Origin: Marinomonas communis
GTDB lineage: Bacteria > Pseudomonadota > Gammaproteobacteria > Pseudomonadales > Marinomonadaceae
DNA: 64,000 nucleotides
Reading direction: 5' to 3'
Assembly: GCF_004363305.1 (NCBI RefSeq)
Contig: NZ_SNZA01000005.1
Coordinates: 205,014 to 269,013 of the forward strand
Shown here: positions 30,099 to 40,015 of the stretch, piece by piece
Position numbering within the stretch: the first letter of the stretch is position 1
Layout of the letters: each line of letters opens with the position of its first letter
Notes under the pieces: model-generated
Database searches by the model: none
What the model was told of the DNA's origin: nothing
What the model saw: only the letters and a program-made list of their open reading frames with translations
Position numbers and translations under genes: made by a program

Positions 30099-31220
30099 AT
30101 GACGACTAAAAATGATACAACGACGATCACGCTGCCCATGCTTCGCGATCGAATTGATGCGATTGACGCGCAAATTCAAGACTTGATAAATGAGCGCGCA
30201 GCCTGTGCGCAAAAGGTAGCTGAAGTTAAGCTAACTGAGCAGGGCGATCAGAATGTTGTGTTTTATCGTCCAGAGCGTGAAGCCCAGGTATTGCGCCGAG
30301 TGATGGAGCGTAATAAGGGGCCATTAGGCAATGAGGAAATGGCGAAGATCTTTCGTCAGGTGATGTCGTCTTGTCTAGCGCTTGAGCGTCCAATGCGTAT
30401 TGCCTTTTTAGGTCCTGAAGGAACCTTTACACAGCAAGCAGCACTGAAACATTTTGGTCAATCCATCATTAGTGCGCCCATGGCAGCTATTGATGAGGTG
30501 TTTCGTGAGGTGGAGTCTGGTGCAGCGAATTATGGTGTGGTACCGGTCGAAAACTCTACAGAGGGTGTAGTAAATCACACGCTTGATAGTTTCAGAAATT
30601 CACGTTTGAAAATTTGTGGTGAAGTAGAGGTTCGTATTCATCATAACTTGCTGGTTGCGCCGAACATCAATCCTGATGATGTGACACATATTTATTCGCA
30701 TCAACAGTCTTTGGCGCAATGTCGAGCATGGCTGGATCGTTATTGGCCGCATGCCGAGCGTGTGGCGGTTAGCTCAAATGCAGAAGGTGCACGCCTGGCT
30801 GCTGAAGCGGGTAAAAACGGTAAAGCGGTTGCTGCCATTGCCGGTGACATTGCTAGTCAATTGTATGATCTTGTTGTGGTGTCAGCCAATATTGAAGATC
30901 ACCCAGATAACACGACTCGATTCCTTATTATTGGTAATGAAAAAGTGCCACAAAGTGGCAAAGATAAGACGTCGTTATTGGTTAGTGCCAAGAATGAGCC
31001 GGGCGCTTTGTATCGCTTGCTAGAATCCTTTGAACGCCATGGTGTCGACATGACACGCTTGGAAACTCGTCCGTCCCTTATTAGTAAGTGGGGTTATGTC
31101 TTCTATATTGATTTCTGGGGGCATTGTGAAGATGAGGCGTGCCATGCAGTGATCGATGAGTTGCGTGAACGAGCGTCAGAAGTAAAAGTTCTAGGTTCAT
31201 ACCCTGTCGCGGTTCTTTAG
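30099..31220 (+). CDS. pheA: Bifunctional chorismate mutase/prephenate dehydratase (P-protein)
   Basis: 373 residues. The AroQ-type mutase covers about residues 10-95 (LRDRIDAIDAQIQDLINERAA, with the active-site Arg). The prephenate dehydratase domain follows from RIAFLGPEGTFTQQAA, with the VPVENSTEGVV and catalytic TTRFLIIG motifs. The C-terminal ACT domain includes NEPGALYRLLESFERHGVDMTRLETRPS, with the ESRP-type site read as ETRP, where phenylalanine binds as feedback inhibitor. It directs chorismate to phenylalanine; its product prephenate is also the substrate of the TyrA half of the next gene. Confidence 0.97.
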   Translation: MTTKNDTTTITLPMLRDRIDAIDAQIQDLINERAACAQKVAEVKLTEQGDQNVVFYRPEREAQVLRRVMERNKGPLGNEEMAKIFRQVMSSCLALERPMRIAFLGPEGTFTQQAALKHFGQSIISAPMAAIDEVFREVESGAANYGVVPVENSTEGVVNHTLDSFRNSRLKICGEVEVRIHHNLLVAPNINPDDVTHIYSHQQSLAQCRAWLDRYWPHAERVAVSSNAEGARLAAEAGKNGKAVAAIAGDIASQLYDLVVVSANIEDHPDNTTRFLIIGNEKVPQSGKDKTSLLVSAKNEPGALYRLLESFERHGVDMTRLETRPSLISKWGYVFYIDFWGHCEDEACHAVIDELRERASEVKVLGSYPVAVL

Positions 31221-31247
31221 GCGATAGTTCAGGAAAAGGCACTTGCG

Positions 31248-33452
31248 ATGCAAGACAGTAAGAAAGAATTTGGCAATGTCTTAATTGTCGGTTTAGGCAT
31301 GATTGGTGGCTCTTTTGCGAAGAGTCTGAAGCTACAAGGCTTGGCGACACTTTTTGGGGCTGACCGTCGAGCGGGTGAGCTAACGCTTGGGGTGTCTACA
31401 GGGGTGATTGATCACCCGGCTCAGCTAGACGAAGCGACCATTTCAAACATGGATATCATTATCTTGGCGACGCCTGTGCGTGCCATGGAGTCTGTGCTGA
31501 CAGAAATCAAACCATTTATTAAGCCTACGACATTAATCACGGATGTGGGCTCCACTAAAGGCAGCGTCGTAGCGGCTGCGAAAAAAGTGTTTGGCGAAGC
31601 ACCTGCTAACTTCATTCCAGGTCACCCGATTGCGGGTGCAGAGAAAAGCGGTGTCTTGGCTGCGAATCCTCATCTATTTGAAAAGCATATGGCCATTGTG
31701 ACGCCATTGCCGTATTCCGATCCTGAGTTGTTAGACCGGCTGCACCGTTTATGGCGTGCAGTAGGGGCTGATGTGGTTAGTATGGATGTGGATCACCACG
31801 ACCATGTGTTAGCGGCGTCAAGTCACTTGCCTCATTTGTTGGCCTATACGCTAGTCGACGCCTTGGCCAATGCGGAACGAAGCCAAGATATTTTCCGCTT
31901 TGCGGCCGGTGGATTTAGAGATTTTACTCGAATCGCATCAAGTGATCCGGTGATGTGGCGAGATGTTTTCCTTGCAAATAAGGATGCAACATTAGCCACG
32001 CTAGATTTATTTACTGAGCGTTTAGATGAAATGCGCCAAGCGATCGTTGAGGCTGACGGTGCTTCGATGTATGGCGTGTTTACTCGAGCTAAGTCTGCAC
32101 GTGATCACTTCTTGCGCTTACTAGAGCAGCGAACCTTGGGTAAGCCCCAAGAAAAAGCGGTGGCAATCAGTGTTAGCCCAGCTTCGGCTATCAACGGTGA
32201 AATCAAGTTGATCGGTGACAAATCTTTGTCACATAGAGCGCTTATAATGGCCGCCCTTGCCAAAGGGGTCAGTGAATTAAGTAATATTGACCTTACCGGT
32301 GATGTCAAAGTAACCATGCAGGCTCTTAAAGATATGGGTGTGGTTATTGAGGAGTTTGGCTATGGAGCAGTTAGGGTTCATGGTGTTGGTCGTCGTGGGC
32401 TAAGAGCCCCCATTGCGCCGATCAATGTTCATAACTCTGCAACCTCGCTGTATTTGCTTGCCCCGATATTGTCTGGGCAGACGTTCCACGTGGAAGTGAT
32501 TGGTGAAGAGACGCTTCTTAATACACCGTTTACGCATTTGTTGGCATTAATGCGAGAAGCAGGGGCTTCTGTTACGAGTGCTGCTGCTGACTGCCTACCA
32601 TTTAAGTTTGCACCGGCAGAATTGACGCCTGTGAAAATTGAGTTACCTGGACCTCCTTCATCACGCTTGATGTCCAGCGCGGTGTTATTAAGTTTGTTTG
32701 CAGAAGGGCAAAGTCAGTTTTCTACGGTATTGCATTTCGATGACCAAGTCCGTGCATTGTTTGCGAGTTTTGGCGTGGGCATTGATGGAGAGTCTGACAT
32801 TTCGGTTTCAAGTAATGAGCTGAAAGGGACGGCTTTGGATTTGCCTGCAGACATGCAGCAAACACTTTGGTCTGTGTTGCTGGCGACTCTTTTGCCAGGA
32901 TCGTCGCTTCGCTTAAGTGGTGTTTCTAGTCAAGGGCGTATGGTTAAGGTGCTGTCCTTGTTGCAGGGCGCTGGAGCAAAAATTGATTGGGTGGGTGAAC
33001 CTATTGATGTGTTCGCTGCTCAAAGTGTTCAAGTGAGTTTTGCTAAACTCTCGTCTTTTAACCTGGATGCTGTGCAATCTTATGAGATGAGAGAATTTTT
33101 AACTCAGCTGGCGACGGCTGCGATATATGCAGAAGGTGATAGTCAGTTTGAAGGGATTTCACATTTACCTTATTTCTATGAAGATCGTATCACGACATTT
33201 GTAGATGGTGTGAATCACATTGGTGGTGCCGTTGAATGGCACGCCGGAACATTGTTATCAAAGGGATGTACCCCTCAGGGTGGGGATTTGGACAGTGCGG
33301 GGAATGAATTGGTTGCATTGGCATTTCTATTGCTTGCAGCCCGTTGCCGCAACGGTGCGACAGTCAGGGATTGTCAGAAATTGTTAGCGCAAATTCCAAA
33401 CTTAGAAGAAATTGCTGCGCAACTAGGCCTTAAGTGCTTAGTGCAAAGCTAA
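31248..33452 (+). CDS. tyrA: Prephenate dehydrogenase fused to a degenerate EPSP synthase-like domain (TyrA-AroA)
   Basis: 734 residues in two domains. Residues 1-295 are a TyrA dehydrogenase: NAD loop VGLGMIGGSFA (14-24), GSTKGSV (101-107), the catalytic His region GHPIAGAEKSGV (125-136) and FRDFTRIA (223-230). Residues 305-734 have the length and order of EPSP synthase. The first motif is intact (GDKSLSHRA, K325, S326, R330), but others are not: the NSGTxxR loop reads NSATSLY (396-402), the KRPM/ERP loop reads NTPF (425-428), SAQ(V/F) reads SSR (471-473), and the GDHRxAM block reads GNELVAL (685-691). Several PEP- and shikimate-binding Arg are therefore missing. The dehydrogenase half looks functional; the AroA half is probably catalytically dead. 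Confidence 0.85.
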   Translation: MQDSKKEFGNVLIVGLGMIGGSFAKSLKLQGLATLFGADRRAGELTLGVSTGVIDHPAQLDEATISNMDIIILATPVRAMESVLTEIKPFIKPTTLITDVGSTKGSVVAAAKKVFGEAPANFIPGHPIAGAEKSGVLAANPHLFEKHMAIVTPLPYSDPELLDRLHRLWRAVGADVVSMDVDHHDHVLAASSHLPHLLAYTLVDALANAERSQDIFRFAAGGFRDFTRIASSDPVMWRDVFLANKDATLATLDLFTERLDEMRQAIVEADGASMYGVFTRAKSARDHFLRLLEQRTLGKPQEKAVAISVSPASAINGEIKLIGDKSLSHRALIMAALAKGVSELSNIDLTGDVKVTMQALKDMGVVIEEFGYGAVRVHGVGRRGLRAPIAPINVHNSATSLYLLAPILSGQTFHVEVIGEETLLNTPFTHLLALMREAGASVTSAAADCLPFKFAPAELTPVKIELPGPPSSRLMSSAVLLSLFAEGQSQFSTVLHFDDQVRALFASFGVGIDGESDISVSSNELKGTALDLPADMQQTLWSVLLATLLPGSSLRLSGVSSQGRMVKVLSLLQGAGAKIDWVGEPIDVFAAQSVQVSFAKLSSFNLDAVQSYEMREFLTQLATAAIYAEGDSQFEGISHLPYFYEDRITTFVDGVNHIGGAVEWHAGTLLSKGCTPQGGDLDSAGNELVALAFLLLAARCRNGATVRDCQKLLAQIPNLEEIAAQLGLKCLVQS

Positions 33453-33467
33453 ATAAGAGGAACAGAT

Positions 33468-34151
33468 ATGATTAATCAAGCCCCAGTTATTACGATTGAT
33501 GGCCCAAGTGGTGCCGGTAAAGGCACAGTAAGTCAATTAGTCGCGGAGAAGCTGGGTTGGCATTTGCTTGATAGTGGTGCGCTTTACAGATTGTTAGCGT
33601 TAGCGGCGTCTCATCATGGTATTCAATCGGATGATGTTGAGGCGTTGAAAGTATTGGCAGAGCACTTGGATATTCAATTCCAGCAGTCAGAAGAAGGCAA
33701 GGTTGAAATTATTTTAGAAGGTGAGGTTGTCACTCAGGCGATCCGAACTGAAATTGTTGGTAATCAAGCGTCAAAACTGGCTGCCATTCCTGATGTGCGT
33801 GAGGGGTTGTTGTTGCGACAGCGTGCTTTTGCGCATACGCCAGGTCTTGTTGCGGACGGTCGTGATATGGGAACAGTCGTGTTTCCTGAAGCAAGCATAA
33901 AAGTTTTCCTTACCGCTTCACCTGAAGAGCGAGCTCAGCGACGTTTGCTTCAGTTAGAGCAAAAAGGTGAGGTTGTCGATTATCAAGAGCTTGTTAAGAG
34001 CATTAAAGAGCGTGATGAGCGTGATGCTAACCGCCCAATTGCTCCATTAGTGCCGGCGGCTGGTGCGGTAGTGATTGACAGTACCGACATGGCGATTGAG
34101 CAGGTTGTTGAAGTTGTGCTGGCTGAAGCGGCAAAAGCTTCCTACATTTAA
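33468..34151 (+). CDS. cmk: Cytidylate kinase
   Basis: 227 residues. The P-loop is [12 protein letters not shown] near the N-terminus; the SGALYR segment recognises CMP, and [13 protein letters not shown] plus [15 protein letters not shown] form the lid. It phosphorylates CMP and dCMP. It sits 15 bp after the TyrA-AroA gene and before rpsA, the standard gammaproteobacterial order. Confidence 0.97.
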   Translation: MINQAPVITIDGPSGAGKGTVSQLVAEKLGWHLLDSGALYRLLALAASHHGIQSDDVEALKVLAEHLDIQFQQSEEGKVEIILEGEVVTQAIRTEIVGNQASKLAAIPDVREGLLLRQRAFAHTPGLVADGRDMGTVVFPEASIKVFLTASPEERAQRRLLQLEQKGEVVDYQELVKSIKERDERDANRPIAPLVPAAGAVVIDSTDMAIEQVVEVVLAEAAKASYI

Positions 34152-34182
34152 GTATGCAACTGTATTAATGCTCATTCTTTGT

Positions 34183-34317
34183 GCTAAAATATTGCGATTA
34201 AAAATTTAGTCGACTTGGTGCCAGCAAAAGCCAAGTCGCAATCAATGTAAATTAGCCCCACATAAGCTGGCGATGTGGCAGGGAACATTTAGTTGTTCCG
34301 TATATATAGGAATCACA
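34183..34317 (+). promoter_or_regulatory. rpsA promoter and structured leader
   Basis: An extended -10 (TGCTAAAAT, 34183-34191) precedes a leader with three hairpins in a row: CGACTTGG/CCAAGTCG (34211-34238), CCACAT/ATGTGG (34258-34278) and GGAACA/TGTTCC (34282-34299), followed by only a weak ribosome-binding site (TAGGAA). In gammaproteobacteria, ribosomal protein S1 represses its own mRNA through a leader of serial hairpins; this matches in layout. The regulation is inferred. Confidence 0.6.
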
Positions 34318-36000
34318 ATGACTCAAAGCTTCGCAGAACTGTTTGAAGAAAGCCTAAAAAGCGTAGAAATGGCGCCAGGCTCAATTGTTACTGGTATCGT
34401 TGTTGACATCGATAGCGACTGGGTAACTGTTCACGCAGGTCTTAAATCTGAAGGCGTTATCCCACGTTCTCAATTCCTAAACGAGAGCGGCGAATTCACT
34501 CTAAACATCGGCGACGAAGTTAAAGTAGCTCTTGACGCTGTTGAAGACGGTTTCGGTGAAACTAAACTTTCTCGTGAGAAAGCTAAGCGTGCTGAAACTT
34601 GGTCTGTGCTTGAGAAAGCATACGAAGAAGGTGAAATCGTTAAAGGTATCATCAACGGTAAAGTTAAAGGTGGCTTCACTGTTGATATCGCTAACATCCG
34701 TGCTTTCTTGCCAGGTTCTTTGGTAGATGTTCGTCCTATCCGTGACACATCTCACCTTGAAGGTGTTGAACTTGAGTTCAAACTTATCAAGCTTGATCAA
34801 AAACGTAACAACGTTGTTGTTTCTCGTCGTGCTGTTATGGAAGCGACTAACAGTGCTGAGCGTGAAACTCTTCTTGCTAACCTTGAAGAAGGTCAAGAAG
34901 TTAAAGGTATCGTTAAGAACCTTACTGACTACGGTGCATTCGTTGACTTGGGCGGTGTTGATGGTCTTCTACACATCACTGACATGTCTTGGAAGCGTAT
35001 CAAGCACCCAAGCGAAATCATCGCTGTAGGTGACGAGATCGACGTTAAAGTTCTTAAGTTCGATCGTGAGCGTAACCGTGTATCTCTAGGTCTTAAGCAA
35101 CTAGGTGAAGATCCATGGGTAGCAATCAAAGCTCGTTACCCAGAAGGTACTAAAGTTACTGCACGCGTAACTAACCTAACTGACTACGGTTGCTTCGCTG
35201 AGCTAGAAGAAGGTGTTGAAGGTCTTGTTCACGTTTCTGAAATGGACTGGACTAACAAAAACATCCACCCTTCTAAAGTTGTTCAAATCGGCGACGAAGT
35301 AGAAGTTATGATCCTAGACATCGACGAAGAGCGTCGTCGTATTTCTCTAGGTATCAAGCAGTGCACTCCAAACCCATGGGAAGAGTTCGCTACATCTTTC
35401 AACAAGAACGACAAGATCTCTGGTGCTATCAAGTCTATCACTGACTTTGGTGTATTCATCGGTCTTGACGGCGGTATCGACGGCCTTGTTCACCTATCTG
35501 ACCTATCTTGGGATGAAGCTGGTGAAGAAGCAGTACGTAAGTACAAGAAAGGTGACGTTCTAGAAACAGTTGTTCTTTCTATCGATGCTGAGCGTGAGCG
35601 TATCTCTCTAGGTGTTAAACAACTAGAGCAAGATCCTTTCGTTGCATTCGTTGCTGAAAACGACAAAGGCGCTATCGTAAACGGTACTGTTGCTGAAGTT
35701 GATGCAAAAGGTGCTGTTGTGACTCTAGCTGAAGGCGTAGAAGCTTACTTGAAAGTTTCTGAAATCAGCCGTGAGCGCGTAGAAGATGCTTCTGCAGTTC
35801 TTAAAGAAGGTGATGCAGTTGAAGCTGCGATCGTAAACGTTGATCGTAAAGCACGCACTATCGCTATCTCTGTTAAGGCTAAAGACGCTTCTGAAGAGAA
35901 AGCTGCTCTTAAATCTCACGCTGAGAAGCAACAAGCTGAAGTTAGCGGCCCGACTACAATCGGTGATCTAATCAAAGCTCAACTTGAGAACCAAAACTAA
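34318..36000 (+). CDS. rpsA: 30S ribosomal protein S1
   Basis: 560 residues from the ATG at 34318 ([14 protein letters not shown]); a longer frame starting at 34273 would translate the regulatory leader and is not expected. Six S1 (OB-fold) repeats are visible, the well-conserved ones around [41 protein letters not shown] and [21 protein letters not shown]. The protein brings mRNAs to the 30S subunit. Codon use is strongly biased and differs from the neighbouring genes, as expected for very high expression. Confidence 0.98.
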   Translation: MTQSFAELFEESLKSVEMAPGSIVTGIVVDIDSDWVTVHAGLKSEGVIPRSQFLNESGEFTLNIGDEVKVALDAVEDGFGETKLSREKAKRAETWSVLEKAYEEGEIVKGIINGKVKGGFTVDIANIRAFLPGSLVDVRPIRDTSHLEGVELEFKLIKLDQKRNNVVVSRRAVMEATNSAERETLLANLEEGQEVKGIVKNLTDYGAFVDLGGVDGLLHITDMSWKRIKHPSEIIAVGDEIDVKVLKFDRERNRVSLGLKQLGEDPWVAIKARYPEGTKVTARVTNLTDYGCFAELEEGVEGLVHVSEMDWTNKNIHPSKVVQIGDEVEVMILDIDEERRRISLGIKQCTPNPWEEFATSFNKNDKISGAIKSITDFGVFIGLDGGIDGLVHLSDLSWDEAGEEAVRKYKKGDVLETVVLSIDAERERISLGVKQLEQDPFVAFVAENDKGAIVNGTVAEVDAKGAVVTLAEGVEAYLKVSEISRERVEDASAVLKEGDAVEAAIVNVDRKARTIAISVKAKDASEEKAALKSHAEKQQAEVSGPTTIGDLIKAQLENQN

Positions 36001-36035
36001 TTTCGACTAAGCAATAGCTGAAAGAATAGTTTATG

Positions 36036-36067
36036 AAAAAGCGGGCCTTTTTAGGTCCGCTTTTTTT
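36036..36067 (+). terminator. Terminator after rpsA
   Basis: Stem GCGGGCCT/AGGTCCGC (36041-36060, one G-T pair) preceded by A5 and followed by T7. It closes the serC-rpsA block and, given the flanking A-run, could also act on the opposite strand. Confidence 0.88.
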
Positions 36068-36142
36068 ATGTTTTTTCGTGGATCGGATTGACAAATAAAC
36101 TATACACAGAAGATGTGGATAAATGTGGGTATAGCTCTAAGT

Positions 36143-36403
36143 TCAGCGAAAAGTGGCCAGCAGCTTTTTGATATCATCTTCATCCCATTCTTCCTTTTCA
36201 AGTAACTCGGAAAGTTCTGGGCTATTTTGAATTAGGTCTAAATTCTTTTTAAATTTAGCGAAATGGTATTCTTTTATCAGTTTTTCATCGTATTCTGAGC
36301 GATAAAGTGGTTTTGGCTGATCTTCGGGTGTGCCTGACTTCGGTTGATCTGCTTTTAAGTTATTCACAGTTTTATAAGCGCTCAGCATTTTCGACTTGTT
36401 CAT
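36143..36403 (-). CDS. Small hypothetical protein overlapping trmO
   Basis: 86 residues from the ATG at 36403 (MNKSKMLSAYK), which has TAGGTGA at good spacing; a GTG three codons earlier is possible. Not recognised. It is highly charged and helix-rich, with no Cys and no signal peptide; the C-terminal half (SELLEKEEWDEDDIKKLLA) is acidic. Its start lies 32 bases inside the end of trmO, so the two are translated as a coupled pair. Confidence 0.6.
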   Translation of the reverse strand: MNKSKMLSAYKTVNNLKADQPKSGTPEDQPKPLYRSEYDEKLIKEYHFAKFKKNLDLIQNSPELSELLEKEEWDEDDIKKLLATFR

Positions 36404-37121
36404 GTTGCTCACCTACCGGATACTCTATTTGTGTAACGAGGAAATGATCCTCTTTTGCTGTCCACTTAATATTAGCATTCCATAGCTGGTTGCCGTGATT
36501 GCGGTTTTCCGAGCCAACTAAATAGGAAGGGCGTGGGTCTTGGCCGATGACTTGTTCAATTAATGGCACTAGATCTCTAGCATAGATAGCTTTGTAGGAT
36601 TCTGCTTGTTCGAGTGCTAATTCAGAAAATTTGACGCTTTTTAATGTGGTGGGTAGTGGTGCAAAGCCACCTTTTGCATTGGGTAGAGCATCTGCGTAAG
36701 GAAGATAAGGTTTAATATCGACGATAGGGGTCTTATCGAGCAGGTCTGCACCGATGATATCAATGAAGACGCGATTGCCGTCCTTTCTCACGCCTTTGAC
36801 TTCTACAACCGATAATCCTAATGGATTAGGGCGGTGAGTAGCGCGCGTGGCGAAAATTCCCATTTTTTCTTTGCCGCCTAGGCGTGGTGGGCGAATCTTG
36901 GCCTTCCAATTATCTGTCATGCACTCGTGGAAAATAAAATGCACCCAGATGTGTGAAAAGCCATCTAGGCCATCTAGTACATCAAGACGGTTAAAAGGCG
37001 GTAATAACTCAATCGAAGCGGATGCTTCAGTCACCAAACCAGGTTGTCTGGGGATGCCAAACTTTTGTTTATAACAAGAGTGAACGAGGCCGATTTGCTG
37101 AAATGTGAAGGATTGGCTCAT
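36372..37121 (-). CDS. trmO: tRNA (N6-threonylcarbamoyladenosine37-N6)-methyltransferase TrmO
   Basis: 249 residues. The N-terminal TsaA/YaeB domain shows QIGLVHSCYKQKFGIPRQPGLV, DGLDGFSHIWVHFIFHEC and RATHRPNPLGLSVVEVKGV, the SAM-binding signature of this unusual beta-barrel methyltransferase family; a C-terminal domain holds DPRPSYL. It methylates t6A at position 37 of some tRNAs. It precedes the small overlapping gene. Confidence 0.94.
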   Translation of the reverse strand: MSQSFTFQQIGLVHSCYKQKFGIPRQPGLVTEASASIELLPPFNRLDVLDGLDGFSHIWVHFIFHECMTDNWKAKIRPPRLGGKEKMGIFATRATHRPNPLGLSVVEVKGVRKDGNRVFIDIIGADLLDKTPIVDIKPYLPYADALPNAKGGFAPLPTTLKSVKFSELALEQAESYKAIYARDLVPLIEQVIGQDPRPSYLVGSENRNHGNQLWNANIKWTAKEDHFLVTQIEYPVGEQHEQVENAERL

Positions 37122-37252
37122 GATTATTTCGTTGCTAAGTAATGAATAATACGGAATCAGATAGAATAAGTTGTGTTAGTATACCGCTTATCTATTTTTA
37201 TAGCGTCCCTACGATGGGAAATGAAATCGCTGGATAAAGAAGAGAGAAAATA

Positions 37253-38509
37253 ATGTCCTTAGAATCTTACATGAACGAAGTTGGTCAAAAGGCTCGCGCA
37301 GCGTCGCGCCAATTGACTCGTGCAACCACTGAGCAAAAGAACAAAGCATTGTTCGCTATGGCTGATGCTCTGGAGCATGCACGACCTCGACTGAAAGAAG
37401 AGAATGCTAAGGACTTGGAAAATGGCAAACAGAAGGGGTTAGAGCCGGCGTTGCTGGATCGACTTGAGCTAAACGATGCACGCATTGATGGCATGATTGA
37501 AGGCTTAAAGCAGGTCGCCACTTTACCAGATCCTGTGGGTGAAATTACCGATATGGTTTACCGTCCTTCTGGCATTCAGCTTGGTAAGATGCGTGTTCCG
37601 TTGGGCGTGATCGGTATTATCTACGAGTCTCGCCCAAATGTGACGATTGATGCTGCGAGTCTTTGTTTGAAATCAGGTAACGCAACCATTTTGCGTGGTG
37701 GTAGTGAAGCATTTTACTCAAACCAAGCCATTGCTCAGGCGGTTCAGTCAGGTCTTGTGTCAGCCGGTCTACCTGAAGATGCGGTGCAAGTAATCAATAC
37801 TGTAGACCGTGAAGCAGTGGGCCGTTTGATCTCTATGCCAGAGTTTGTAGACGTGATTGTTCCTCGTGGCGGAAAAGGATTGATTGAGCGCATTAGCAAA
37901 GACGCTCGTGTACCTGTGATCAAGCATTTAGATGGTAACTGCCATGTTTACATTGATGATGAAGCAGACCTAGAAAAAGCGTTTAACATTGCCATGAATG
38001 CCAAAACTCGCCGTTACGGTGTATGTAATGCGATGGAGTCATTGCTTGTTAACGCGAGTGTTGCGAAAGAAATCTTGCCTCGTTTAGCGGATGCCTTGGC
38101 TGAAAAAGGTGTTGAATTAGTAGGTTGTGAGCAAACTCGGGCCATTATTGATGCAGCTCCTGCGACTGAAGAAGATTGGTACACTGAATATCTTGCGCCT
38201 AAGTTATCGATTAAGTTGGTAGCTGATATGGATGAAGCCATTGCGCATATTAACCAATATGGCTCGCACCACTCTGATGCTATTGTGTCTCAGAACTATT
38301 CAAAGACACGTGCTTTTATGACCGAAGTAGATTCCTCTTCTGTGATGGTTAACGCTTCAACGGCATTTGCCGATGGCTTTGAGTACGGTCTTGGTGCGGA
38401 AATTGGTATTTCGACCGATAAGATTCATGCCCGTGGCCCAGTAGGCTTAATTGGTCTAACTAGCCAAAAATACGTTGTACTAGGGGATGGTCACACCCGT
38501 GACAACTGA
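37253..38509 (+). CDS. proA: Gamma-glutamyl phosphate reductase
   Basis: 418 residues of the aldehyde dehydrogenase fold. [22 protein letters not shown] (NADPH site) and the catalytic Cys in [15 protein letters not shown] are clear; [17 protein letters not shown] closes the protein. Second step of proline synthesis. Its last 23 bases overlap the nadD start. Confidence 0.97.
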   Translation: MSLESYMNEVGQKARAASRQLTRATTEQKNKALFAMADALEHARPRLKEENAKDLENGKQKGLEPALLDRLELNDARIDGMIEGLKQVATLPDPVGEITDMVYRPSGIQLGKMRVPLGVIGIIYESRPNVTIDAASLCLKSGNATILRGGSEAFYSNQAIAQAVQSGLVSAGLPEDAVQVINTVDREAVGRLISMPEFVDVIVPRGGKGLIERISKDARVPVIKHLDGNCHVYIDDEADLEKAFNIAMNAKTRRYGVCNAMESLLVNASVAKEILPRLADALAEKGVELVGCEQTRAIIDAAPATEEDWYTEYLAPKLSIKLVADMDEAIAHINQYGSHHSDAIVSQNYSKTRAFMTEVDSSSVMVNASTAFADGFEYGLGAEIGISTDKIHARGPVGLIGLTSQKYVVLGDGHTRDN

Positions 38510-39161
38510 GGTTTCCCAAGCGTTAAAGAAAGGTACGGTTGTGATGGGGGGGACTTTTGATCCAATCCATCACGGCCACCTTCGCTCTGCTGTTGATATT
38601 CTTGATTGCTTTCAATTCGAAACACTGCGATTAATTCCATGTTTTCAACCTGTGCATAAGGGTGAGCCGACCGTTAGTGCTGAACAGAGACTGAAAATGG
38701 TGGAGCTTGGTATTGCCGCGGATAGCCGGTTAAGTGTTGATGCCCGAGAGATTCTTCGTGCGGGGCCTAGCTATACATTTGAAACGCTGGTCGAGTTGCG
38801 TGCAGAGCTGGGGCAAGAGGAGCCTCTCATTATGGTGGTAGGAATGGATAGTTTTCTATCTCTACCAACATGGGCGCGTTGGCAAGATCTGCTATCTGTT
38901 GCACATATATTGGTTATTTCAAGGCCAGGCTGGGAGCCTGACTTTATTTCGACCTTAGAGTCTTTTTATGAAAAACATCGAGCCGAGAGCGCGACTGAGT
39001 TACAATGCGCGCCCGCTGGTAAGATTTGGATGCAAAGTTTTACGCCATTAGCGATTTCATCCAGCCAAGTACGAAACCTTTGTCGCGAAAAAGCGTCTAT
39101 TGCTTACTTGGTTCCAGAAACAATACAACGCTTCATTGAAGCACATTCTTTATATAAATAG
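38487..39161 (+). CDS. nadD: Nicotinate-nucleotide adenylyltransferase
   Basis: 224 residues. [18 protein letters not shown] contains the nucleotidyltransferase HxGH motif, and the C-terminal ISSSQVRN block (SISSTxIR equivalent) is present. It makes deamido-NAD. The ATG at 38487 lies within the end of proA; starts further inside the frame would remove the first strand of the fold. First gene of the nadD-rsfS-rlmH unit. Confidence 0.93.
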   Translation: MVTPVTTEVSQALKKGTVVMGGTFDPIHHGHLRSAVDILDCFQFETLRLIPCFQPVHKGEPTVSAEQRLKMVELGIAADSRLSVDAREILRAGPSYTFETLVELRAELGQEEPLIMVVGMDSFLSLPTWARWQDLLSVAHILVISRPGWEPDFISTLESFYEKHRAESATELQCAPAGKIWMQSFTPLAISSSQVRNLCREKASIAYLVPETIQRFIEAHSLYK

Positions 39162-39175
39162 GGTTATCCGAAACT

Positions 39176-39529
39176 ATGAGCCAAAACCAATTATCTGCTG
39201 ATCAAATTCTCGAAATTGCTGTTGAATCACTTGAGGATGTGAAGGGCGATAACATCACTGTACTTAACGTCAGTGAACTGACAGATATGATGGACTTTAT
39301 GGTGATTTGTACTGGTACATCAAAGCGTCACGTAAACTCTTTGGGCCAAAACGTAGTAGAACACGCAAAAAGTAAAGGTCTTCAGCCGCTAGGTAGTGAA
39401 GGTCGTGACATGGGCAGTGAATGGGTTCTAGTCGACCTATACGATGTAGTGGTGCATGTGATGACGGAAGAGGCTCGCTCGTTCTACGACCTAGAAAAAC
39501 TTTGGGATATCAAACCAGAGCAACGTTAA
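39176..39529 (+). CDS. rsfS: Ribosomal silencing factor RsfS
   Basis: 117 residues with the RsfS/YbeB core DMMDFMVICTGTSKRHVNSL, GSEGRDMGSEWVLVDLYDVVVHVM and the EARSFYDLEKLW ending. It binds L14 of the 50S subunit and blocks subunit joining in starvation. rlmH follows after 9 bp. Confidence 0.97.
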   Translation: MSQNQLSADQILEIAVESLEDVKGDNITVLNVSELTDMMDFMVICTGTSKRHVNSLGQNVVEHAKSKGLQPLGSEGRDMGSEWVLVDLYDVVVHVMTEEARSFYDLEKLWDIKPEQR

Positions 39530-39538
39530 GGCTTTAAA

Positions 39539-40006
39539 ATGCGCGTTAGGTTAATAGCAGTCGGTACAAAAATGCCGAAATGGGTAACCGAAGGCTACGA
39601 AGAATACGCCAAGCGTTTGCCGAAAGACTTCGCCCTAGAATTGGTTGAGTTGCCAATGTCGCCTCGTGGTAAGAACACGGACATTGCTAAAGCTATTCAA
39701 AAAGAAGGGGATGCAATGCTAGCTGCGATCCCAGCTGGCGATAAAGTCATTGCCCTTGAAGTCTTAGGTAAAGCGTGGAGTACTGAAAATTTGGCCGATC
39801 AGACCGCTAATTGGCGCATGGATGGATATAACATCTCTTTGCTAGTCGGTGGGCCGGACGGCTTAGATCCACGCTGTACTGCTCGTGCAGACCAAGCGTG
39901 GTCTCTCTCAAAACTGACATTACCTCATCCTATGGTGCGAATACTGCTAGCAGAGCAGATATATCGCGCTTGGACACTGATGAATAATCACCCTTACCAT
40001 CGGTAG
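39539..40006 (+). CDS. rlmH: 23S rRNA (pseudouridine1915-N3)-methyltransferase RlmH
   Basis: 155 residues, exactly RlmH length. The SPOUT-class SAM knot is visible in [11 protein letters not shown] and [23 protein letters not shown], with the conserved YHR end. It modifies helix 69 of 23S rRNA in assembled ribosomes. mrdA begins 9 bp on. Confidence 0.97.
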   Translation: MRVRLIAVGTKMPKWVTEGYEEYAKRLPKDFALELVELPMSPRGKNTDIAKAIQKEGDAMLAAIPAGDKVIALEVLGKAWSTENLADQTANWRMDGYNISLLVGGPDGLDPRCTARADQAWSLSKLTLPHPMVRILLAEQIYRAWTLMNNHPYHR

Positions 40007-40015
40007 GATTTTGCT

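Noticed and set aside
34273..34317. Upstream start for ribosomal protein S1
   Set aside because: It would translate the structured leader and add 15 residues not found in S1 proteins.
34470..35129. Long open frames antisense or out of frame within rpsA
   Set aside because: They are by-products of the biased codon use of rpsA and show no family resemblance or ribosome-binding site.
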